In this document: in pieces, positions 47,389 to 60,436 of the stretch | How the letters are laid out: each line of letters opens with the position of its first letter | Numbering within the stretch: the first letter of the stretch is position 1 | The notes under the pieces: generated by a model | Database searches by the model: none | What the model was told of the DNA's origin: nothing | What the model saw: the letters and a program-made list of their open reading frames with translations, nothing else | Made by a program: the position numbers and the translations under genes | Source: Gilvimarinus xylanilyticus | GTDB taxonomy: Bacteria; Pseudomonadota; Gammaproteobacteria; Pseudomonadales; Cellvibrionaceae | Length of the DNA: 64,000 bases | Direction of reading: 5' to 3' | Assembly: GCF_024195295.1 (NCBI RefSeq) | Contig: NZ_JAMFTH010000007.1 | Span: 1 to 64,000, forward strand

Positions 47389-48750
47389 ATGCATATACAT
47401 ATTCTCGGCATTTGCGGCACCTTTATGGGGTCGCTGGCTTGTCTGGCCAAAGAGTTGGGCCACCGGGTGACCGGCTCAGACCAGAACGTTTACCCTCCTA
47501 TGAGCACCCAGCTGGAACAAGCGGGGATTGAACTGATTACCGGCTTCGATCCGGCGCAATTAGACCCGGCCCCCGATCTGGTGATAATCGGCAACGCCCT
47601 AAGTCGCGGTAACCCTGCGGTAGAGGCAGTACTAAAACGCGGCATTCCCTATACCTCGGGCCCCGAATGGCTGCGCCTGCATGTGTTGCCGGGCAAATGG
47701 GTGTTGGCAGTCTCGGGCACCCACGGTAAAACCACCACGGCCAGCCTGTTAGCCTGGATTTTAGAATACGCGGGGATGAGTCCCGGATTTTTAATCGGCG
47801 GGGTGACGCAAAACTTTCCGGTCTCGGCGCGGTTGGGTGAAACACCGTTTTTTGTCATTGAGGCAGACGAATACGACAGCGCCTTTTTTGATAAGCGCTC
47901 TAAGTTTGTTCACTATTTACCGCGCACTTTAATTATCAACAATCTGGAATTCGATCACGCGGATATTTTCGACTCGCTCGCGGATATTCAGCGCCAGTTT
48001 CACCACTTAATGCGCACTCTGCCCGGCAATGGGCGGGTTATTTATCCGGCCGCGCAAGAGGCTATCGACGGGGTCATCGCCCAGGGCTGCTGGAGCGAAT
48101 CGGAAACCATGGGCGAGCTGGGCGATTGGAGCACTCGCAATATTAACCCCGACGGCTCACGCTTTCAGGTATTGTGCGGCGCCAATCTCGAAGCCGAAGT
48201 ACACTGGGCCCTAAACGGCGAGCACAATGTCAGCAATGCGCTCGCCGCTATGCTCGCCGCGCGCCATGTGGGCGTTACCCCAGAGATTAGTGCGCGAGCC
48301 CTGCAAGCCTTTAAGGGCGTTAAGAGACGCCTGGAGTGCATCGCCGATATTCACAACATAAAGGTGTACGACGACTTTGCCCATCACCCCACCGCCATCA
48401 AAACCACCCTGGCGGGTTTGCGAGCAAAAGTGGGCGACAGCAAAATTATCGCTATTATCGAGCCGCGCTCGAACACCATGCGCATGGGTGTACACAAAAA
48501 AGCCCTGGCACCGGCCTGTGTCGACGCCGATGATGTGCTCTGGTATCAACCGCCCGACGCCGACTGGGATTTGACCGAGGTGGTGAATCACTCACCCGTG
48601 CCCGCGAAACTCTACCGCGAACTGGACGGCTTGATTCACGACGCCCTGGCACTCGCCGAGGCGGACAGCCATATTGTGATAATGAGTAACGGCGGCTTTG
48701 GTGGCCTGCACCAGAAGCTGGTCGCGCAATTGAATAAACACGCCCTGTAA
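47389..48750 (+). CDS. mpl: Mpl, murein tripeptide ligase
   Basis: Mur-ligase family enzyme of 453 residues that joins UDP-N-acetylmuramate to the recycled tripeptide L-Ala-gamma-D-Glu-meso-Dap. The P-loop [34 protein letters not shown] and the C-terminal [15 protein letters not shown] are typical for Mpl. N-terminus [17 protein letters not shown] is diagnostic. First gene of a run with ubiX, an HMG-CoA lyase-like gene and DUF2288. Confidence 0.97.
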   Translation: MHIHILGICGTFMGSLACLAKELGHRVTGSDQNVYPPMSTQLEQAGIELITGFDPAQLDPAPDLVIIGNALSRGNPAVEAVLKRGIPYTSGPEWLRLHVLPGKWVLAVSGTHGKTTTASLLAWILEYAGMSPGFLIGGVTQNFPVSARLGETPFFVIEADEYDSAFFDKRSKFVHYLPRTLIINNLEFDHADIFDSLADIQRQFHHLMRTLPGNGRVIYPAAQEAIDGVIAQGCWSESETMGELGDWSTRNINPDGSRFQVLCGANLEAEVHWALNGEHNVSNALAAMLAARHVGVTPEISARALQAFKGVKRRLECIADIHNIKVYDDFAHHPTAIKTTLAGLRAKVGDSKIIAIIEPRSNTMRMGVHKKALAPACVDADDVLWYQPPDADWDLTEVVNHSPVPAKLYRELDGLIHDALALAEADSHIVIMSNGGFGGLHQKLVAQLNKHAL

Positions 48751-48760
48751 CGGAGTGGCT

Positions 48761-49381
48761 ATGACCAACCCGAGCGACAATCGCACCATCACCCTGGCGA
48801 TGACTGGCGCATCCGGCGCCCAGTACGGCTTGCGCCTGCTGCAGTGTTTGCTGGCCGCTGACTGCAATGTCTATTTGCTGCTATCCAGCGCCGCCGAGGT
48901 GGTGATTCGCACCGAAACGGATTTGGATTTACCCACCGACCTGGAAGAGCAGCAGCTGTTTTTAAGTCAGCGCTATGGCGCGGGCGACGACCAGCTTACC
49001 CTGTTTGGCCGCGACGACTGGTTTTCACCGGTGGCGTCGGGCTCTAGCTCGCCCGCGTCTATGGTGATCTGCCCCGCTAGCGGCGGCACCCTGTCTTCCA
49101 TTGCCAGCGGCGCCAGCAACAATCTGGTGGAGCGAGCGGCGGATGTCGCCCTCAAAGAGCGCCGGCAATTAATTGTGGTACCGCGCGAGACCCCCTACTC
49201 GGCGGTACACCTGGAAAATATGCTTAAACTGACCCAGCTGGGCGCCATCGTACTGCCCGCGAGCCCCGGGTTTTATATGCAACCGGCCAGCATAGAAGAG
49301 CTGATCGACTTCGTCGTGGCCCGCATTCTGGACCAGCTGGGCTTGGAGCAAGACCTGATGCCGCGCTGGGGCGAAGAGTAA
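48761..49381 (+). CDS. ubiX: UbiX, flavin prenyltransferase
   Basis: Protein of 206 residues making prenylated FMN, the cofactor of UbiD in ubiquinone synthesis. N-terminal [15 protein letters not shown], the central [19 protein letters not shown] and [16 protein letters not shown] are family blocks. ATG 48761 has CGGAG before it. Neighbouring mpl-ubiX order is common in gammaproteobacteria. It complements ubiE-ubiJ-ubiB 4 kb upstream. Confidence 0.96.
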   Translation: MTNPSDNRTITLAMTGASGAQYGLRLLQCLLAADCNVYLLLSSAAEVVIRTETDLDLPTDLEEQQLFLSQRYGAGDDQLTLFGRDDWFSPVASGSSSPASMVICPASGGTLSSIASGASNNLVERAADVALKERRQLIVVPRETPYSAVHLENMLKLTQLGAIVLPASPGFYMQPASIEELIDFVVARILDQLGLEQDLMPRWGEE

Positions 49382-49383
49382 TT

Positions 49384-50286
49384 GTGCTGCCCTCGCGTGT
49401 ATCCATTGTCGAAGTCGGCCCCCGCGACGGACTGCAAAACGAGCCGGGCAAGATCGCGCTGGCCGATAAACTCACGCTTATTCATCAACTGGCCGACGCG
49501 GGCCTGACCCGGATAGAGGCCGGCGCCTTTGTAAACCCCAAGTGGGTGCCGCAAATGGCCGACAGCGAGGCCGTTTTTACCGGTATTAACCGCCGCCCAG
49601 GCGTGCGCTACAGCGCCCTTACCCCCAACTTAAAAGGCTTTGAGCGCGCCCGGGCCTGCGGCGCCGACGAGGTAGCCATTTTTGCCGCCGCCAGCGAAGC
49701 CTTTAGCCAGAAGAACTTAAACTGCAGTATTGAGCAGAGCCTGGAAAAATTTGCCGAGGTCGCCCGCGCGGCGCGCGAGCACCAGATTCCTCTGCGCGGC
49801 TATATTTCCTGCGTGCTGGGCTGCCCCTACAGCGGCAGAGTCGAACCCGAATTGTGCCGCGATGTCGCTCAGGCTCTACTAGAGATGGGCTGCTACGAAA
49901 TTTCCCTGGGCGATACCATTGGCACCGGCACTGTCGCCAGTACCCATGCGCTGTTGGATAACTTACTTGCCGACATCAAAGCCGATAAGCTGGCGGTGCA
50001 TATGCACGACACCTACGGCCAGGCACTGGCCAATATCTACCAATCCTTACAAATGGGCATTGCCACCATCGACACCTCGGTAGCGGGGCTCGGAGGCTGT
50101 CCCTATGCGCGCGGCGCCAGCGGGAACGTCGCTACCGAGGACGTGCTATACCTCTTAAACGGGCTTAACATAGCCCACGGCGTGGAACTCGACAAAGTCG
50201 CCCGCGCCGGAGCCGCTATCTGCAAAACCCTGAATAAAACCAACCCCAGCCGCGCGGCGGTTGCGCTATTGAACCAAACACCATGA
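49384..50286 (+). CDS. Hydroxymethylglutaryl-CoA lyase-type enzyme
   Basis: DRE-TIM metallolyase of 300 residues. SIVEVGPRDGLQNEPG supplies the metal-binding and catalytic start of the barrel, MHDTYGQALANIYQ the His ligands, and the signature SVAGLGGCPYARGASGNVATED the active-site Cys loop. It cleaves HMG-CoA to acetoacetate and acetyl-CoA in leucine degradation. No leucine-catabolism genes are nearby; it is instead 2 bases after ubiX with a GTG start. Related enzymes in other pathways cannot be excluded. Confidence 0.92.
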   Translation: MLPSRVSIVEVGPRDGLQNEPGKIALADKLTLIHQLADAGLTRIEAGAFVNPKWVPQMADSEAVFTGINRRPGVRYSALTPNLKGFERARACGADEVAIFAAASEAFSQKNLNCSIEQSLEKFAEVARAAREHQIPLRGYISCVLGCPYSGRVEPELCRDVAQALLEMGCYEISLGDTIGTGTVASTHALLDNLLADIKADKLAVHMHDTYGQALANIYQSLQMGIATIDTSVAGLGGCPYARGASGNVATEDVLYLLNGLNIAHGVELDKVARAGAAICKTLNKTNPSRAAVALLNQTP

Positions 50287-50597
50287 ATCACGACGACGAA
50301 ATTTTACAGGCCAAGGTCAATCTGGAAACCGCGCAAATTCCCTGGCGCGATCTGCAGCGTTTTTTTGCCGGCGGGCGCGCGGTTTATGTCGCCCCCGAGC
50401 TGGACTTAACCCGGGTGGCCACCGAAATGGCCCGCGACAATGCCGCGCAAATTCAGCACTGGATGCAGGCCCAGCAGCTAGCCCCGGTGAGAGACCAACA
50501 GGCCCAGACCTGGTTTGAGGCGAATACACTGCTTTGGGCGGTAGTCATCAAGCCCTGGGTTATGGTGCAAGAAACGCCTAACCCATCACCGGGGTAA
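50283..50597 (+). CDS. DUF2288 protein
   Basis: Protein of 104 residues fitting DUF2288 (LETAQIPWRDLQRFFAGGRAV and the C-terminal TLLWAVVIKPWVMVQE). Predicted cytosolic, unknown function. Overlaps the lyase gene by 4 bases and closes the mpl-ubiX operon. Confidence 0.88.
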   Translation: MNHDDEILQAKVNLETAQIPWRDLQRFFAGGRAVYVAPELDLTRVATEMARDNAAQIQHWMQAQQLAPVRDQQAQTWFEANTLLWAVVIKPWVMVQETPNPSPG

Positions 50598-50702
50598 GCG
50601 CGCAGAGTGCGAACCCGCCTGGGTGCTGCTATAATGCCGCCTCCTCCAATGCAGAGGCTTGTTGTCGAGTATTGGCCGCCAAAAGTGGCCATGTGAGGAT
50701 GA

Positions 50703-53036
<2,334 letters not shown>

Positions 53037-53059
53037 TTAATAACGTTAATTACTGCATA

Positions 53060-53087
53060 AAAAGCCGGAGTTCGCTCCGGCTTTTTT
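53060..53087 (+). terminator. Intrinsic terminator of icd
   Basis: GCCGGAG, loop TTCG, CTCCGGC followed by six T, 27 bases after the icd stop codon. UUCG tetraloop and perfect stem. Confidence 0.93.
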
Positions 53088-53198
53088 GTGGATGATCGCT
53101 TTTTTCAATCATTCGCCGCTAGAGTTTCGGTGTTATTACTGATAGCGGCTGGTTATGCTATTCCAGATTAATGAATATTCCGCACCGAGGAGATTTCT

Positions 53199-54170
53199 AT
53201 GGGACTGCTAGTCGATGGCCAGTGGCATGATAAGTGGTATGACACCAAGAGCAATGGCGGCAAGTTTATTCGCAGCGAATCTCAGTTTCGCCACTGGGTA
53301 ACGCCGGACGGCTCACCGGGACCCTCGGGCGAGGGCGGCTTTAAGGCCGAAAAAGGCCGCTATCACCTGTATGTATCCCTCGCCTGCCCCTGGGCTCATC
53401 GCGCGCTCATAATGCGTAAACTCAAAGGGCTTGAGGACTATATTAGCCTGTCAGTGGTCAACCCACTGATGCTGGATAATGGTTGGACCTTTGAGGCGTC
53501 CGAGGGTGTGGTAGCCGACCCCATCCACGACGCTCAATTTCTTCATCAAGTCTATACCGCCGACACCCCCGACTATTCGGGTCGCGTTACCGTTCCTGTT
53601 CTCTGGGACAAACAAACCGGGCGTATCGTGAATAATGAATCCGCCGAAATTATTCGTATGCTGGGCAGCGCGTTTGACAGCATTGGGGCAAAACCTGGCA
53701 ACTACTACCCAAACCATCTAAAGAGCGATATTGATGCGGTCAATGAAAAGGTTTACCACGAGGTCAATAATGGCGTGTATAAATCGGGGTTTGCTACCAC
53801 CCAAGAGGCCTATGAAGAAGCGGTAGAGACTCTATTTAAACGCCTGGACTGGTTGGAAGAAAAGCTAGAGAGGAACCGTTATTTGACCGGCGATAAGATT
53901 ACCGAGGCAGACTGGCGCCTGTTCACCACGTTAATACGATTTGATGCGGTTTATCACGGCCACTTTAAGTGCAACCACAAACGCATTGTGGATTACCCTA
54001 ACTTATGGGGCTTTACCAAAGAGCTGTACCAGTGGCCGGGCGTCGCAGATACCGTGTGTTTTGCTCATATTAAAGAGCACTACTATCGCAGCCATACCAT
54101 GATTAATCCCACGGGCATTGTGCCCACAGGACCTAGCCTATCGTTAGACGAACCTCACGGCCGGAATTAA
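53199..54170 (+). CDS. Glutathionyl-hydroquinone reductase (YqjG-like, Xi-class GST)
   Basis: Protein of 323 residues that reduces glutathionyl-hydroquinones using glutathione. The active-site motif ACPWAHRA (Cys63) and family blocks NPLMLDNGWTF, VPVLWDKQTGRIVNNES and YLTGDKITEADWRLFTTLIRF are seen. A clean ribosome binding site (GAGGAG) precedes the ATG. Single-gene unit flanked by terminators. Confidence 0.95.
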   Translation: MGLLVDGQWHDKWYDTKSNGGKFIRSESQFRHWVTPDGSPGPSGEGGFKAEKGRYHLYVSLACPWAHRALIMRKLKGLEDYISLSVVNPLMLDNGWTFEASEGVVADPIHDAQFLHQVYTADTPDYSGRVTVPVLWDKQTGRIVNNESAEIIRMLGSAFDSIGAKPGNYYPNHLKSDIDAVNEKVYHEVNNGVYKSGFATTQEAYEEAVETLFKRLDWLEEKLERNRYLTGDKITEADWRLFTTLIRFDAVYHGHFKCNHKRIVDYPNLWGFTKELYQWPGVADTVCFAHIKEHYYRSHTMINPTGIVPTGPSLSLDEPHGRN

Positions 54171-54183
54171 TCTGCCAGAACGC

Positions 54184-54209
54184 AAAAAAGCCGGCAAGCC
54201 GGCTTTTTT
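54184..54209. terminator. Bidirectional intrinsic terminator
   Basis: Six A, GCCGG, loop CAAG, CCGGC and seven T lie between the convergent glutathionyl-hydroquinone reductase and rplQ genes. The symmetry lets it stop transcription from both sides, ending the alpha operon as well. Confidence 0.9.
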
Positions 54210-54230
54210 ACTGCATGACGAAAACCGGGT

Positions 54231-54626
54231 TTATTCGGTTTCAGCCACTTCTTCCGCAACTGCATCTGCAGGACGACCGACCAGCTCAACATAAGCCATG
54301 GTGGCTTTGTCGCCGGCACGCAGGCCACACTTCAGAACACGCAGGTAACCACCAGGGCGAGCTTCGTAGCGCGGACCCAGCTCGGCAAACAACTTACCAA
54401 CAGCTTGAGCATTGCGCAGACGAGCAAAAGCCAGACGGCGATTGGCTACGTTGTCGTTTTTAGCCAAAGTGATCAAAGGCTCGGCGTAACGACGAAGCTC
54501 TTTGGCTTTGGGCAGAGTTGTCTTAATCAGTTCATGCTCAACCAATGAAATGGTCATGTTGCGGAACATCGCTTTACGATGCGAACTGTTACGATTCAGT
54601 TTACGGCCACTATGACGATGACGCAT
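54231..54626 (-). CDS. rplQ: Ribosomal protein L17
   Basis: Large-subunit protein of 131 residues, beginning [20 protein letters not shown], the invariant L17 N-terminus. Last gene of the alpha operon, 73 bases after rpoA. An acidic C-terminal extension ([10 protein letters not shown]) is common in gammaproteobacteria. Confidence 0.98.
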   Translation of the reverse strand: MRHRHSGRKLNRNSSHRKAMFRNMTISLVEHELIKTTLPKAKELRRYAEPLITLAKNDNVANRRLAFARLRNAQAVGKLFAELGPRYEARPGGYLRVLKCGLRAGDKATMAYVELVGRPADAVAEEVAETE

Positions 54627-54699
54627 GACGCTAAATCCTTCACTTATGATTGCTTCACAGCAATCTCGTTAACCCCCGCTGTAAGCGGGGCTTTATGAA

Positions 54700-55695
54700 T
54701 TAATCTTCGTTGCGCAGGCTGGCCGGGGGCCAGTTTTCCAGGCGCATACCGAGAGACAGACCGCGCGAGGCGAGTACGTCTTTGATCTCGGTCAGAGACT
54801 TTTTACCCAAGTTCGGAGTCTTCAACAGCTCAACTTCAGTGCGCTGAATCAGATCGCCGATGTAGTAGATGTTTTCCGCTTTCAGGCAGTTGGCCGAACG
54901 AACGGTCAGCTCCAGATCATCGACCGGACGCAGAAGAACAGGATCAATCGCCTCTTCTTTCTCTTCCGGCTGAGATTGTGCTTCGCTTTCTAGGTCAACA
55001 AACACGGCCAGCTGCTGCTGCAGGATGGTCGCGGCGCGACGGATGGCTTCTTCGGGATCAATGGTACCGTTGGTTTCCAGATCCAGAATCAGCTTATCCA
55101 GGTCGGTGCGCTGCTCAACACGGGCGCTGTCTACACTGTAGGCAACGCGACGAACTGGGCTGTAAGACGCATCCAACTGCAGACGACCGATTGCACGATT
55201 TTCGTCTTCTTCCTGGCGACGGGCATCAGCGGGCTGATAACCACGGCCGCGAGCGACAGTCAGGCGCATGTTCAGGGTAATATCACCGGTGATATTGGCA
55301 ATAACATGCTCGGGGTTTTTCACCTCGATGTCGTGATCGCCTTGAATATCGCCCGCGGTTACCACACCCGGACCTTTTTTGGTCAGAGTCAAAACCGCCT
55401 GATCTTTGCCGTGCATAACAACGGCTACGCCCTTGAGGTTAAGAAGGATCTCAATGACATCCTCACGAACACCCTCAATGTCGCTATACTCGTGCAAAAC
55501 ACCATCGATCTCGGCTTCGATAACGGCACAGCCAGCCATCGAAGACAGCAAGATACGACGCAGCGCATTGCCCAGTGTATGTCCGAAACCACGCTCCAGC
55601 GGCTCCAGCACGACCTTTGCGTGGGTCGGGCTGTTTTCGGTTACGTCGATATGACGCGGAGTCAAAAATTCGTTTACTGCAGTCTGCATAGCCAC
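54700..55695 (-). CDS. rpoA: RNA polymerase alpha subunit
   Basis: Protein of 331 residues: N-terminal assembly domain ([21 protein letters not shown]) and a C-terminal domain with helix-hairpin-helix ([22 protein letters not shown], split around residues 285-310) that binds UP elements and activators. Encoded between rpsD and rplQ as in E. coli. Confidence 0.99.
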   Translation of the reverse strand: MAMQTAVNEFLTPRHIDVTENSPTHAKVVLEPLERGFGHTLGNALRRILLSSMAGCAVIEAEIDGVLHEYSDIEGVREDVIEILLNLKGVAVVMHGKDQAVLTLTKKGPGVVTAGDIQGDHDIEVKNPEHVIANITGDITLNMRLTVARGRGYQPADARRQEEDENRAIGRLQLDASYSPVRRVAYSVDSARVEQRTDLDKLILDLETNGTIDPEEAIRRAATILQQQLAVFVDLESEAQSQPEEKEEAIDPVLLRPVDDLELTVRSANCLKAENIYYIGDLIQRTEVELLKTPNLGKKSLTEIKDVLASRGLSLGMRLENWPPASLRNED

Positions 55696-55715
55696 ACCTG
55701 TTAACGGTTAATCCC

Positions 55716-56336
55716 TTACTTGGAGTAAAGCTCTACGATAAGGTTTTCGTTGATTTCAGCCGGCAAGTCGCTGCGATCGGGAACGCGCTTGAAAGAGCCT
55801 TCCTTCTTGTCAGCGTTTACTTCAACCCACTCGACATCAGCGCGCTGGCCCGACAGGGTCAGAGCGTTCTGAATACGCAGTTGGTTTTTAGCCTTCTCAC
55901 GAACGGCTACAACGTCACCTTCAGCTACCTGGAAAGACGCGATGTTAACAGTCTGACCGTTAACCGTGATCGCCTTATGAGATACCAGCTGGCGTGCTTC
56001 AGCGCGCGTTGAGCCGAAGCCCATGCGGTAAACCACGTTATCCAAACGGCACTCCAGCAGCTTTAACAGGTTCTCACCGGTAGCGCCTTTGCGACGAGCA
56101 GCTTCTTTATAATAGCCGCGGAATTGCTTTTCCAACACACCGTAGGTGCGACGCACTTTTTGCTTCTCACGTAACTGAATACCATAGTCAGACAGGCGAC
56201 CACGGCGTTGGCCGTGCATACCTGGAGCGGTTTCCAGTTTACATTTTGAGTCCAGCGCGCGTGCACCACTTTTAAGGAACAGGTCAGTGCCTTCGCGACG
56301 GGACAGCTTACAAGTTGGTCCAATATAACGTGCCAT
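55716..56336 (-). CDS. rpsD: Ribosomal protein S4
   Basis: Small-subunit primary assembly protein of 206 residues, with the S4 RNA-binding domain (about 96-160). The N-terminus has [10 protein letters not shown] with only one Cys, so this is the zinc-free form. In E. coli S4 represses the alpha operon by binding its leader; the leader here (57160-57235) has suitable size. Confidence 0.98.
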   Translation of the reverse strand: MARYIGPTCKLSRREGTDLFLKSGARALDSKCKLETAPGMHGQRRGRLSDYGIQLREKQKVRRTYGVLEKQFRGYYKEAARRKGATGENLLKLLECRLDNVVYRMGFGSTRAEARQLVSHKAITVNGQTVNIASFQVAEGDVVAVREKAKNQLRIQNALTLSGQRADVEWVEVNADKKEGSFKRVPDRSDLPAEINENLIVELYSK

Positions 56337-56348
56337 TAGTTTGCCCCC

Positions 56349-56744
56349 TTACACTCGACGTTTCTTCGGCGGACGGCATCCATTGTGCGGGATGGGCGTC
56401 ACGTCTGTGATGTTGGTAATTTTATAACCAACGTTATTCAGGGCGCGGACGGCAGACTCACGGCCTGGCCCCGGGCCTTTCACTTCTACGTCAAGGTTTT
56501 TCAAGCCGTAATCTTTAGCGGCTTCACCGGCACGCTCTGCAGCTACCTGAGCCGCAAACGGGGTGCTTTTACGCGAACCGCGGAAACCAGAACCACCGGC
56601 GGTGGCCCAGCTCAGGGTATTACCCTGGCGGTCAGTGATCGTTACGATCGTGTTGTTAAAAGAGGCGTGGATGTGTGCAACACCGTCCGCTACCTGCTTT
56701 CTAACCTTTTTCTTGGTCGTGGCTTTATTACCTGGCTTGGCCAT
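56349..56744 (-). CDS. rpsK: Ribosomal protein S11
   Basis: Platform protein of 131 residues; family blocks [19 protein letters not shown] and [17 protein letters not shown] and the C-terminal [15 protein letters not shown] are complete. Between rpsM and rpsD in the alpha operon. Confidence 0.98.
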   Translation of the reverse strand: MAKPGNKATTKKKVRKQVADGVAHIHASFNNTIVTITDRQGNTLSWATAGGSGFRGSRKSTPFAAQVAAERAGEAAKDYGLKNLDVEVKGPGPGRESAVRALNNVGYKITNITDVTPIPHNGCRPPKKRRV

Positions 56745-56802
56745 AGCAATCTCTTCCTAACTGTTGTTACCGTACTTTGAATGTGGGCGTAAGCGTCAAA
56801 AA

Positions 56803-57159
56803 TTACTTCTTGATGGGCTTACGCGGACCTTTGCGGGTACGAGCGTTAGTCTTAGTACGCTGACCATTCACCGGCAAACTGCGACGGTGGCGTAAACCAC
56901 GGTAGCATCCCAGATCCATCAAGCGTTTAATGTTCATAGACACAACACGACGCAGGTCACCCTCAACGGTAAACTTGCCCACTTCGGTGCGAAGCTGGTC
57001 TACCTGCTCTTCAGACAAAGAGCCGATTTTGGCATCCTCAGCAACGCCGGTAGCAGCACAGATCTGCTTGGCGGTGGTCCGGCCTACCCCATAGATGTAA
57101 GTCAGGGATATAACCGCGTGTTTATGGTCTGGTATGTTTACACCAGCAATACGGGCCAT
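56803..57159 (-). CDS. rpsM: Ribosomal protein S13
   Basis: Head protein of 118 residues beginning [19 protein letters not shown], with the [20 protein letters not shown] tRNA-contacting tail. First gene of the alpha operon; GGAG before the ATG. Confidence 0.98.
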   Translation of the reverse strand: MARIAGVNIPDHKHAVISLTYIYGVGRTTAKQICAATGVAEDAKIGSLSEEQVDQLRTEVGKFTVEGDLRRVVSMNIKRLMDLGCYRGLRHRRSLPVNGQRTKTNARTRKGPRKPIKK

Positions 57160-57234
57160 TCAAATTACTCCAGTAACTCTAAAATTGCAGCGTTGACGTG
57201 GAAATACCCCACCCCTGACGCTCTCGATAAAAAG

Positions 57235-57270
57235 GCGCGCAAGGATAGCGATAAAACCACAAAAAAGCAA
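57235..57270 (-). promoter_or_regulatory. Predicted alpha-operon promoter with GC-rich discriminator
   Basis: On the minus strand TTGCTT (57270-57265) and TATCCT (57247-57242) are 17 bases apart, followed by T and the GC run GCGCGCC. GC-rich discriminators are the hallmark of promoters inhibited by ppGpp and DksA. The transcript would carry a leader of about 75 bases before rpsM, where S4 binding is expected by analogy with E. coli. A CTGATGA-GAAA-TCATCAG hairpin lies just upstream (57277-57294). Confidence 0.5.
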
Positions 57271-57347
57271 TAGCCTGATGATTTCTCATCAGACGACAGT
57301 CAACGCCCCCTAGTGTGCAAGCCAGCCGTTATCATCGTTCAGCTGGC

Positions 57348-57377
57348 AGAAAAGGTGGCAATATTGCCACCTTTTCT
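57348..57377. terminator. Perfect 30-bp palindrome, terminator between spc and alpha operons
   Basis: Arms of 15 bases meet at base 57362/57363 without mismatch. The core GGTGGC-AATATT-GCCACC is flanked by AGAAAA and TTTTCT, so it can end transcription in either direction. It lies 34 bases after the rpmJ stop codon on the minus strand. A second GC hairpin (GGGCGG-CAAG-CCGCCC) lies between it and rpmJ (57385-57400). Confidence 0.8.
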
Positions 57378-57410
57378 GGCCGACGGGCGGCAAGCCGCCC
57401 ACCGTCTTGC

Positions 57411-57527
57411 TTAGCCTTGACGCTGCTTGTGGCGTGGCTCGGCGTTGCAGATTACCCGCAGAACACCGTTGCGACGTACCATTTTGCAGTTTCGGCAAAT
57501 CTTTTTAACAGAAGCACGAACTTTCAT
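57411..57527 (-). CDS. rpmJ: Ribosomal protein L36, zinc-ribbon form
   Basis: Protein of 38 residues starting [19 protein letters not shown]. Cys11, Cys14, Cys27 and a His near residue 32 form the zinc site, so this is the zinc-binding (C+) type. Follows secY by 22 bases, the normal end of the spc operon. Zur-controlled zinc-free paralogues, if present, are outside this window. Confidence 0.97.
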   Translation of the reverse strand: MKVRASVKKICRNCKMVRRNGVLRVICNAEPRHKQRQG

Positions 57528-57549
57528 GATCCTACCCTTTAACTTCGGG

Positions 57550-58893
57550 TTAGCGAGCGTTGCCGCTGCCGTACCCCTTCAAGTTTGATTTCTTCATCAG
57601 TGATTCATACTGATGCGACATCAAGTGAGCCTGCACCTGGGACATAAAGTCCATTACCACCACCACCACAATAAGTAGCGAGGTACCGCCCAGGTAGAAT
57701 GGCACGTTAGCCGCCACTACCAGGAACTGAGGCATCAGACAAACTACCGACATATAAACAGCGCCGATAACCGTCAAACGGGTCAGAACACTGTCAATAT
57801 ATTTGGCCGATTGCTCGCCGGGACGAATCCCCGGAATATAAGCACCTGATTTTTTCAGGTTGTCTGCAACTTCTTTAGGGTTAAACATCAACGCCGTATA
57901 AAAGAAGCAGAAAAAGGCAATCAAGCCGGTAAACAAAAGCACATTCAGCGGCTGGCCGGGGCCAATAGCCAGAGCAAAATCCTGCAGGAAGTTACTCACC
58001 GGGCCGTCACCACCCTCACCGAACCACTGCGCAATAGACGCCGGGAACAGCAAGATAGAGCTGGCAAAAATCGCCGGAATCACGCCCGCCATGTTGATCT
58101 TAAGCGGCAAGTGACTGGTCTGCGCAGCGTAAGCCTGACGGCCCTGCTGGCGCTTGGCGTAGTTCACCGTAATACGGCGCTGGCCGCGTTCGATGCGCAC
58201 AATACACCAAATCACGAAAATAGCCAGTACCGCGATGCCCAAGAGCATCAAAATATTCAGGTCGCCCTGACGAGCGCTCTCAAAAGCCGCCCCAATGGCA
58301 CTTGGGAAGCCAGCAACAATACCCGCGAAGATCAGCATGGATATACCATTGCCGATACCGCGCTCGGTAACCTGCTCACCCAACCACATCATAAACACGG
58401 CGCCGGTGACCAGAGACACAACAGCAATAAAGTAAAACGCTATTGTGGGCTCGCCACCATAGGCAAAACCGGAGAAGCTAACCGCCATAGCCATCGCCTG
58501 AACGGTTGCCAGTACCACAGTGCCGTAACGGGTATACTGGTTAATCTTACGACGCCCAGCGTCCCCTTCCTTTTTTAACTGCTCCAACGACGGTGTCACC
58601 GCAGTCATTAACTGCATAATGATCGACGCTGAAATGTAGGGGAAGATACCCAGCGCAAGAATACTCATGCGCTCCAGAGCACCACCCGAGAACATATTAA
58701 ACAGGCCTAGCACCGTTCCCTGATTCTGATTAAACAGATCGGCAACCCGGTCGGGGTCAAGCCCCGGAACGGGAATGTGGGTACCGATCCGGTAAACCAC
58801 TATTGCCAAAAACAGAAAACGAAGGCGAGCCCAAAGCTCGCCCAATCCTTTTTGATTTGCTAACGGCAGATTACCGGGAGTTGCCATTGGCAC
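57550..58893 (-). CDS. secY: SecY, protein translocase channel
   Basis: Ten-helix inner-membrane channel of 447 residues. Family blocks [20 protein letters not shown], the plug region after the first helix, and the cytosolic loop [15 protein letters not shown] are present. Between rplO and rpmJ in the spc operon. Confidence 0.98.
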   Translation of the reverse strand: MPMATPGNLPLANQKGLGELWARLRFLFLAIVVYRIGTHIPVPGLDPDRVADLFNQNQGTVLGLFNMFSGGALERMSILALGIFPYISASIIMQLMTAVTPSLEQLKKEGDAGRRKINQYTRYGTVVLATVQAMAMAVSFSGFAYGGEPTIAFYFIAVVSLVTGAVFMMWLGEQVTERGIGNGISMLIFAGIVAGFPSAIGAAFESARQGDLNILMLLGIAVLAIFVIWCIVRIERGQRRITVNYAKRQQGRQAYAAQTSHLPLKINMAGVIPAIFASSILLFPASIAQWFGEGGDGPVSNFLQDFALAIGPGQPLNVLLFTGLIAFFCFFYTALMFNPKEVADNLKKSGAYIPGIRPGEQSAKYIDSVLTRLTVIGAVYMSVVCLMPQFLVVAANVPFYLGGTSLLIVVVVVMDFMSQVQAHLMSHQYESLMKKSNLKGYGSGNAR

Positions 58894-58896
58894 CTC

Positions 58897-59331
58897 TTAC
58901 TCTTCGATTTTTCCGCCCGCCGCTTCAATGGCAGCTTTGGCGCCTTTAGTTACAGCCAAACCTTTCACTGTAACGGCTTTGGTTACTTCGCCAGAGGCAA
59001 AGATTTTGGCTCGCTTGATGTGCGCACCGATCACGTCGGCTTGCTTCAAGGTTTCCAAATCTACCACTTCGCCTTCTACCTTGTTCAGCTCGTTCAAGCG
59101 AACTTCGGCAGTCACACGGCCCACTCGTGAAGAGAAGCCGTATTTGGGCAGGCGTTTCTGCAGCGGCATCTGACCGCCTTCGAAACCTGGCTTAACCGTA
59201 CCGCCTGAGCGAGACTTTAAACCCTTGTGGCCGCGACCTGCGGTTTTACCCAGGCCACTACCAATACCACGGCCAACACGCTTTTTGCTGTGGGTGCTGC
59301 CGGGAGCGGGACTCAGCGTATTAAGACGCAT
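58897..59331 (-). CDS. rplO: Ribosomal protein L15
   Basis: Large-subunit assembly protein of 144 residues with the Gly/Lys-rich N-terminus ([20 protein letters not shown]) and the C-terminal [18 protein letters not shown]. Stop codon 3 bases before secY start. Confidence 0.98.
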   Translation of the reverse strand: MRLNTLSPAPGSTHSKKRVGRGIGSGLGKTAGRGHKGLKSRSGGTVKPGFEGGQMPLQKRLPKYGFSSRVGRVTAEVRLNELNKVEGEVVDLETLKQADVIGAHIKRAKIFASGEVTKAVTVKGLAVTKGAKAAIEAAGGKIEE

Positions 59332-59332
59332 G

Positions 59333-59518
59333 TTACTCTCCCTCTACCTTAATCAGATAGTTCACTTTGTTAATCATGCCACGGGTTGAAGGAGTGTCTT
59401 CAACTTCAACAGTGTGACCGATACGACGCAGTCCCAAACCTGTAACACAAGCCTGATGGTTCTTCAGACGGCCTGCGGTACTCTTGATCTGAGTCACCTT
59501 AATCATTTTCTTAGCCAT
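59333..59518 (-). CDS. rpmD: Ribosomal protein L30
   Basis: Protein of 61 residues, [20 protein letters not shown] being the L30 signature. One base separates it from rplO. Confidence 0.97.
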   Translation of the reverse strand: MAKKMIKVTQIKSTAGRLKNHQACVTGLGLRRIGHTVEVEDTPSTRGMINKVNYLIKVEGE

Positions 59519-59555
59519 GCTCGTATACCGCTTTCCTAAAATCGGTTTAAACCGA

Positions 59556-60065
59556 TTAGTTCAGAATATCTTCTACGCTCTTACCACGCTTGGCGGCAAC
59601 TGCTTCAGGAGCAGCCATGTCGCGCAGCGCGTTGTAAGTAGCGCGAACCACGTTTACCGGATTGGTAGAACCGTAGCACTTAGCAAGAACGTTCTGTACA
59701 CCGGCGATTTCCAGTACAGCGCGCATAGCACCACCGGCAATTACACCAGTACCGGGAGAAGCCGGCTGCATGTATACCTTAGAGGCACCGTGGCGACCTT
59801 TGGTGGCGTACTGCAGTGTATCACCATTCAGGTCTACAGAAATCATATTGCGGCGCGCCGCCTCCATTGCTTTTTGAATCGCAACAGGTACTTCGCGCGC
59901 TTTACCGCGGCCGAAACCTACCTTTCCGTTACCGTCGCCAACGACAGTAAGTGCGGTGAAGGCAAAGATACGACCACCTTTAACAGTTTTAGCAACACGG
60001 TTAACTTGTACCAGCTTTTCCTGGAAGCCTTCGTTGTTGCTATCGTCTTTTTTAGTAAAAGCCAT
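59556..60065 (-). CDS. rpsE: Ribosomal protein S5
   Basis: Protein of 169 residues; [20 protein letters not shown] and the GAGMR-like region ([16 protein letters not shown]) identify it. The start at 60065 (MAFTKKDD) is the standard N-terminus; an upstream ATG at 60107 lies in rplR sequence. Confidence 0.97.
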   Translation of the reverse strand: MAFTKKDDSNNEGFQEKLVQVNRVAKTVKGGRIFAFTALTVVGDGNGKVGFGRGKAREVPVAIQKAMEAARRNMISVDLNGDTLQYATKGRHGASKVYMQPASPGTGVIAGGAMRAVLEIAGVQNVLAKCYGSTNPVNVVRATYNALRDMAAPEAVAAKRGKSVEDILN

Positions 60066-60075
60066 GTCTTTACCC

Positions 60076-60426
60076 TTAGAATTCCAGTCCAGCTTCACGC
60101 GCGGCATCAGCCAATGCCTTTACGCGACCGTGATATTTGAACCCACTGCGGTCAAAGGCAACCTGGGTGATACCAGCGGCTTTAGCACGCTCGGCGATCA
60201 ACTCGCCCACGGCTTTCGCTGCATCGGTGTTGCCAGTGGCTCCACTGCGCAGTGATTTGTCCAGAGTAGAAGCGCTCGCTAAAACGCTGCCTCCATCCTG
60301 GGCAATAATTTGTGCGTAAATGTGACGTGGCGTGCGGTGAACGGCCAGGCGAGTTACGCCCAACTGACGGATCTTGGCACGGGCACGGCGCGCACGGCGA
60401 AGACGAGATTGCTTCTTTTCGCTCAT
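60076..60426 (-). CDS. rplR: Ribosomal protein L18
   Basis: 5S-rRNA-binding protein of 116 residues with [20 protein letters not shown] and the C-terminal [20 protein letters not shown]. spc operon, between rplF and rpsE. Confidence 0.98.
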   Translation of the reverse strand: MSEKKQSRLRRARRARAKIRQLGVTRLAVHRTPRHIYAQIIAQDGGSVLASASTLDKSLRSGATGNTDAAKAVGELIAERAKAAGITQVAFDRSGFKYHGRVKALADAAREAGLEF

Positions 60427-60436
60427 AACCTAGCCC

